From Myxococcales bacterium (GTDB taxonomy: Bacteria > Myxococcota_A > UBA9160 > UBA4427), in the NCBI GenBank assembly GCA_012960035.1, contig DUBZ01000001.1, positions 59,513 through 123,512 of the forward strand: 64,000 nt of DNA. Reading direction: 5' to 3'. Position 1 is the first letter of the stretch, and every line of letters starts with the position of its first letter. Shown one piece after another: positions 62,127 through 64,000 of this stretch. The notes below the pieces were generated by a model that saw only the letters and a list, made by a program, of their open reading frames with translations, did no database searches and was not told the origin of the DNA. The position numbers were made by a program, and so were the translations under genes.

Positions 62127-63353
62127 ATGTCCATCGACAAACGCACGCGCCTGTACCGAGAAACCCGCGACATCCCCGTAGACGAAGTGTTCGACCTGCT
62201 TTTGCCCGAGGCGCTCAAGCGCAACGCGCAGCTTGCTTGTCGCGGGCTCAACTACAAAGCGCTTTCACCGATTTCGATCCACTGCGGCGCGAGAGCCATC
62301 ACTCTCGCCGCTCACGGTGATGCGCTCGGGCTTATCGATGCAGCTTCCTCCGAAGGCCTGCACGTCGAGCTGAGCGAGGAAGGGCTCTCGAACCTCGTTC
62401 AAGATCGCCAAACCACGATGGGGTTGGCGATGACGTCCAAGGTCGAAGTGACCCACGGCAAGTTCGATGAATGGATTGGGTGGGAGCCCGTTTTTCGCGC
62501 GCTCCTCGACGGCCGTCCCGTACATGAAGCCGGTGCGATTGCTCTTCGCGATCGTGATGGAAACCCCCTCGACCTGACTCGAAGTTTTTCCCTCGACGAC
62601 GACCGCGAGGAGATCTCCCAATTTCTCAACGAGGCGGGGTTTCTCCATATCGAGAACATCTTCAGTGCGCGCGAAATGGAAGAAGTCGCCCGGGATCTCG
62701 ACGCAGCGATTGCCGAAGCCACGCCAGACGACGGCGCGTCGTGGTGGGCGGGAACTTCAACCGAAGAACAACTCGCCGTACGGGTGCTTTGGTTCGATGA
62801 GAAATCGGCCGCGTTGCGTGAGCTCTTGTACGACGACCGACTCCAGTGGCTCGCTTCATTAACGGGCGATGGCCACACCGGCACGAAAATGGGGGCAGAA
62901 GGTCTCGTCAAACCCCTCGACATCCAGACCGGTCTTTCCGACCTGCCATGGCACAAGGACTGCGGTCAGGGAATGCACTCCTACTACTGCAGCTCGCTGA
63001 CCGTTGGGATTTCCGTTACCGGTGCCGACGTAGAAAGTGGGGCGCTCGGGGTCGTGCCCGGGTCGCACCGAGCCAATTTGCAGCCAGCTGGCTTGGACCC
63101 GAGCCTCGACCTGGTCCCCATAAAACTCGAAACCCGTACCGGGGATCTCACGGTGCACTGCAGCGACACCCTGCATCGCGCACACCGTCCGACGAAGCAG
63201 CCGCGCAAAGTCGTCTACTCAGGCTTTCGTCTCGCAGCGCTACCGGGTGACGTCATCCCGAAGTTGCCCAAAGACGAAGAACGTGCGACCCGAGCCCGCC
63301 TTACCAACGTACGAGATCGCATCGCCGCAACGGGTGGTGACGCGAAGGCTTAG
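62127..63353 (+). CDS. SCP2-like / phytanoyl-CoA dioxygenase fusion protein
   Basis: A 408-residue protein. Residues about 20-140 look like an SCP2 (sterol carrier) fold: KALSPISIHCGARAITLAAH, LHVELSEEGLSNLVQDRQTT and the late VFRALLDGRPVHE. Residues about 150-390 are a PhyH-type 2-oxoglutarate/Fe(II) oxygenase with His276-x-Asp278 (LPWHKDCGQGMHSYYC), the distal His at 350 or 353 (SDTLHRAHRPT) and Arg360 for the co-substrate. This would couple lipid or CoA-ester binding with hydroxylation. A TATACT at 62092-62097 may be its -10. Divergent from the dehydrogenase pair. Confidence 0.78.
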   Translation: MSIDKRTRLYRETRDIPVDEVFDLLLPEALKRNAQLACRGLNYKALSPISIHCGARAITLAAHGDALGLIDAASSEGLHVELSEEGLSNLVQDRQTTMGLAMTSKVEVTHGKFDEWIGWEPVFRALLDGRPVHEAGAIALRDRDGNPLDLTRSFSLDDDREEISQFLNEAGFLHIENIFSAREMEEVARDLDAAIAEATPDDGASWWAGTSTEEQLAVRVLWFDEKSAALRELLYDDRLQWLASLTGDGHTGTKMGAEGLVKPLDIQTGLSDLPWHKDCGQGMHSYYCSSLTVGISVTGADVESGALGVVPGSHRANLQPAGLDPSLDLVPIKLETRTGDLTVHCSDTLHRAHRPTKQPRKVVYSGFRLAALPGDVIPKLPKDEERATRARLTNVRDRIAATGGDAKA

Positions 63354-63401
63354 GTACAAAACGTCTGGGCAAACGGGGCGCCGCCGGAGCGGACGCGCTC
63401 G

Positions 63402-63806
63402 CTACGTCGCTGGCGTTCTGTGTTCGTCGTACTGGGCGCGGTCGTCGGTGATTTCGTACCACGACGCTTTCGACCCCGTGAAAATGTGATGGTCGACGCC
63501 GCGTCCGATGGGTTCGTCTAGTGCACCCGCGTGTAGAAAAACGAGTTCGGTCCCACGCAGCTGCTGTGGGACCGGTGAGCCGCAGCGACCGCAGAAGCGT
63601 GTGACGTAAGTCGGTGTGCTTTCAAACTCTCGGATGCCGTCTTCGCCTGACAACCATTCGAATTTGTCGGCGCCGCAAATTGCGCTCGCGTGAAATGCGG
63701 AGCCGGTACCGCGCCGACATTTGCTGCAGTGACAAAGCCAGATCGGAGAGATTTTCCCCTCGATCGCATACTTCACATCACCGCATAGACATTGGCCGGT
63801 CGTCAT
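63402..63806 (-). CDS. GFA/CENP-V family zinc-binding protein
   Basis: The start is the ATG at 63806 (MTTGQCLCGDVKYA). The 134-residue protein has the family cysteines: Cys6 and Cys8 (CLCG), Cys25, Cys27 and Cys30 (LCHCSKCRRGTGS), and Cys72 and Cys75 (FCGRCGSP), which bind two zinc ions. Known members include Gfa, reported as a glutathione-dependent formaldehyde-activating enzyme; most have unknown roles in thiol adducts. It converges on the SCP2-PhyH gene. Length is typical. Confidence 0.87.
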   Translation of the reverse strand: MTTGQCLCGDVKYAIEGKISPIWLCHCSKCRRGTGSAFHASAICGADKFEWLSGEDGIREFESTPTYVTRFCGRCGSPVPQQLRGTELVFLHAGALDEPIGRGVDHHIFTGSKASWYEITDDRAQYDEHRTPAT

Positions 63807-64000
63807 CTTCGCGCCTCGCTTTGTTTTGGTGTTGTCGTCCGTGTTCCGTATGCCACGGGGTCCGTCACTCGAATGCACGAAGCTAGCGCTGCATTATTCG
63901 GGTTGATAGGGCTCAAAAAGTGCTGTGCAATATCGCGACGATCGTAGAAATAACAGAAAGATCCGCGTGCTGTCACGACGAGGGTTAATCGAGGCCTCGC

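Overview
The window looks like a chromosome segment from a free-living, GC-rich, Gram-negative aerobe that degrades lipids. It carries outer-membrane beta-barrels, an RND pump with adaptor, lipoproteins, a quinohaemoprotein dehydrogenase and many CoA-linked and oxygenase enzymes. The cysteine-rich CDDGN repeats (DUF4215) and the C-terminal VP-x-[FL] plus hydrophobic stretch plus Arg-Arg tails are typical of Myxococcota and other former Deltaproteobacteria. The catabolic gene content would also fit Binatota. No rRNA, tRNA, CRISPR array, insertion sequence or phage gene was recognised, so the lineage is inferred only.

Layout: 1-6 kb holds the 3' end of a DUF4215 repeat surface protein, small envelope proteins, an HsaA/DszC-like flavin enzyme and a PQQ alcohol dehydrogenase. 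6-15 kb holds a membrane spermidine-synthase-like protein, a large propeller/di-haem/calcium-motif secreted protein, a DUF5916 outer-membrane protein and an FkbM methyltransferase fragment. 15-25 kb holds an MFS carrier, a START-like protein, a double CaiB-type CoA transferase and a TetR-adaptor-RND operon. 25-35 kb is the most coherent region: a tandem MarR regulator, a sterol-desaturase-like hydroxylase, two amidohydrolases, a thiolase-fold protein with its DUF35 partner and a 2-oxoglutarate oxygenase run leftwards, divergent from a Baeyer-Villiger-type monooxygenase. 35-50 kb holds a thiolase, a gene broken in a G run, a YcaQ-like DNA glycosylase, acyl-CoA dehydrogenases, an SDR, aconitase, a serine hydrolase, an amidohydrolase and an acyl-CoA ligase. 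51-64 kb holds a hydrolase/PPOX/esterase operon, a decayed methyltransferase, a GT39-like glycosyltransferase, an Ala/Glu-rich barrel protein, an amino-acid permease, a pair of acyl-CoA dehydrogenases, an SCP2-PhyH fusion and a GFA-family protein.

How it may work together (inference): CoA activation (ligase, CoA transferase), acyl-CoA dehydrogenation, aldolytic or thiolytic chain cleavage, and oxygen-dependent attack by desaturase, monooxygenases and dioxygenases. This set suits branched or polycyclic lipids such as sterols or isoprenoids. The best candidate for an undescribed system is the 25.3-34.8 kb divergon. A palindrome TTGACA-N4-TGTCAA lies between the tandem-MarR operon and the monooxygenase and supplies a -35-like hexamer in both directions. 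Other unexplained structure includes a 21-bp perfect palindrome at 6155-6175, a 16-bp palindrome at 9139-9154 and a hairpin just before a ribosome binding site at 56951-56983.
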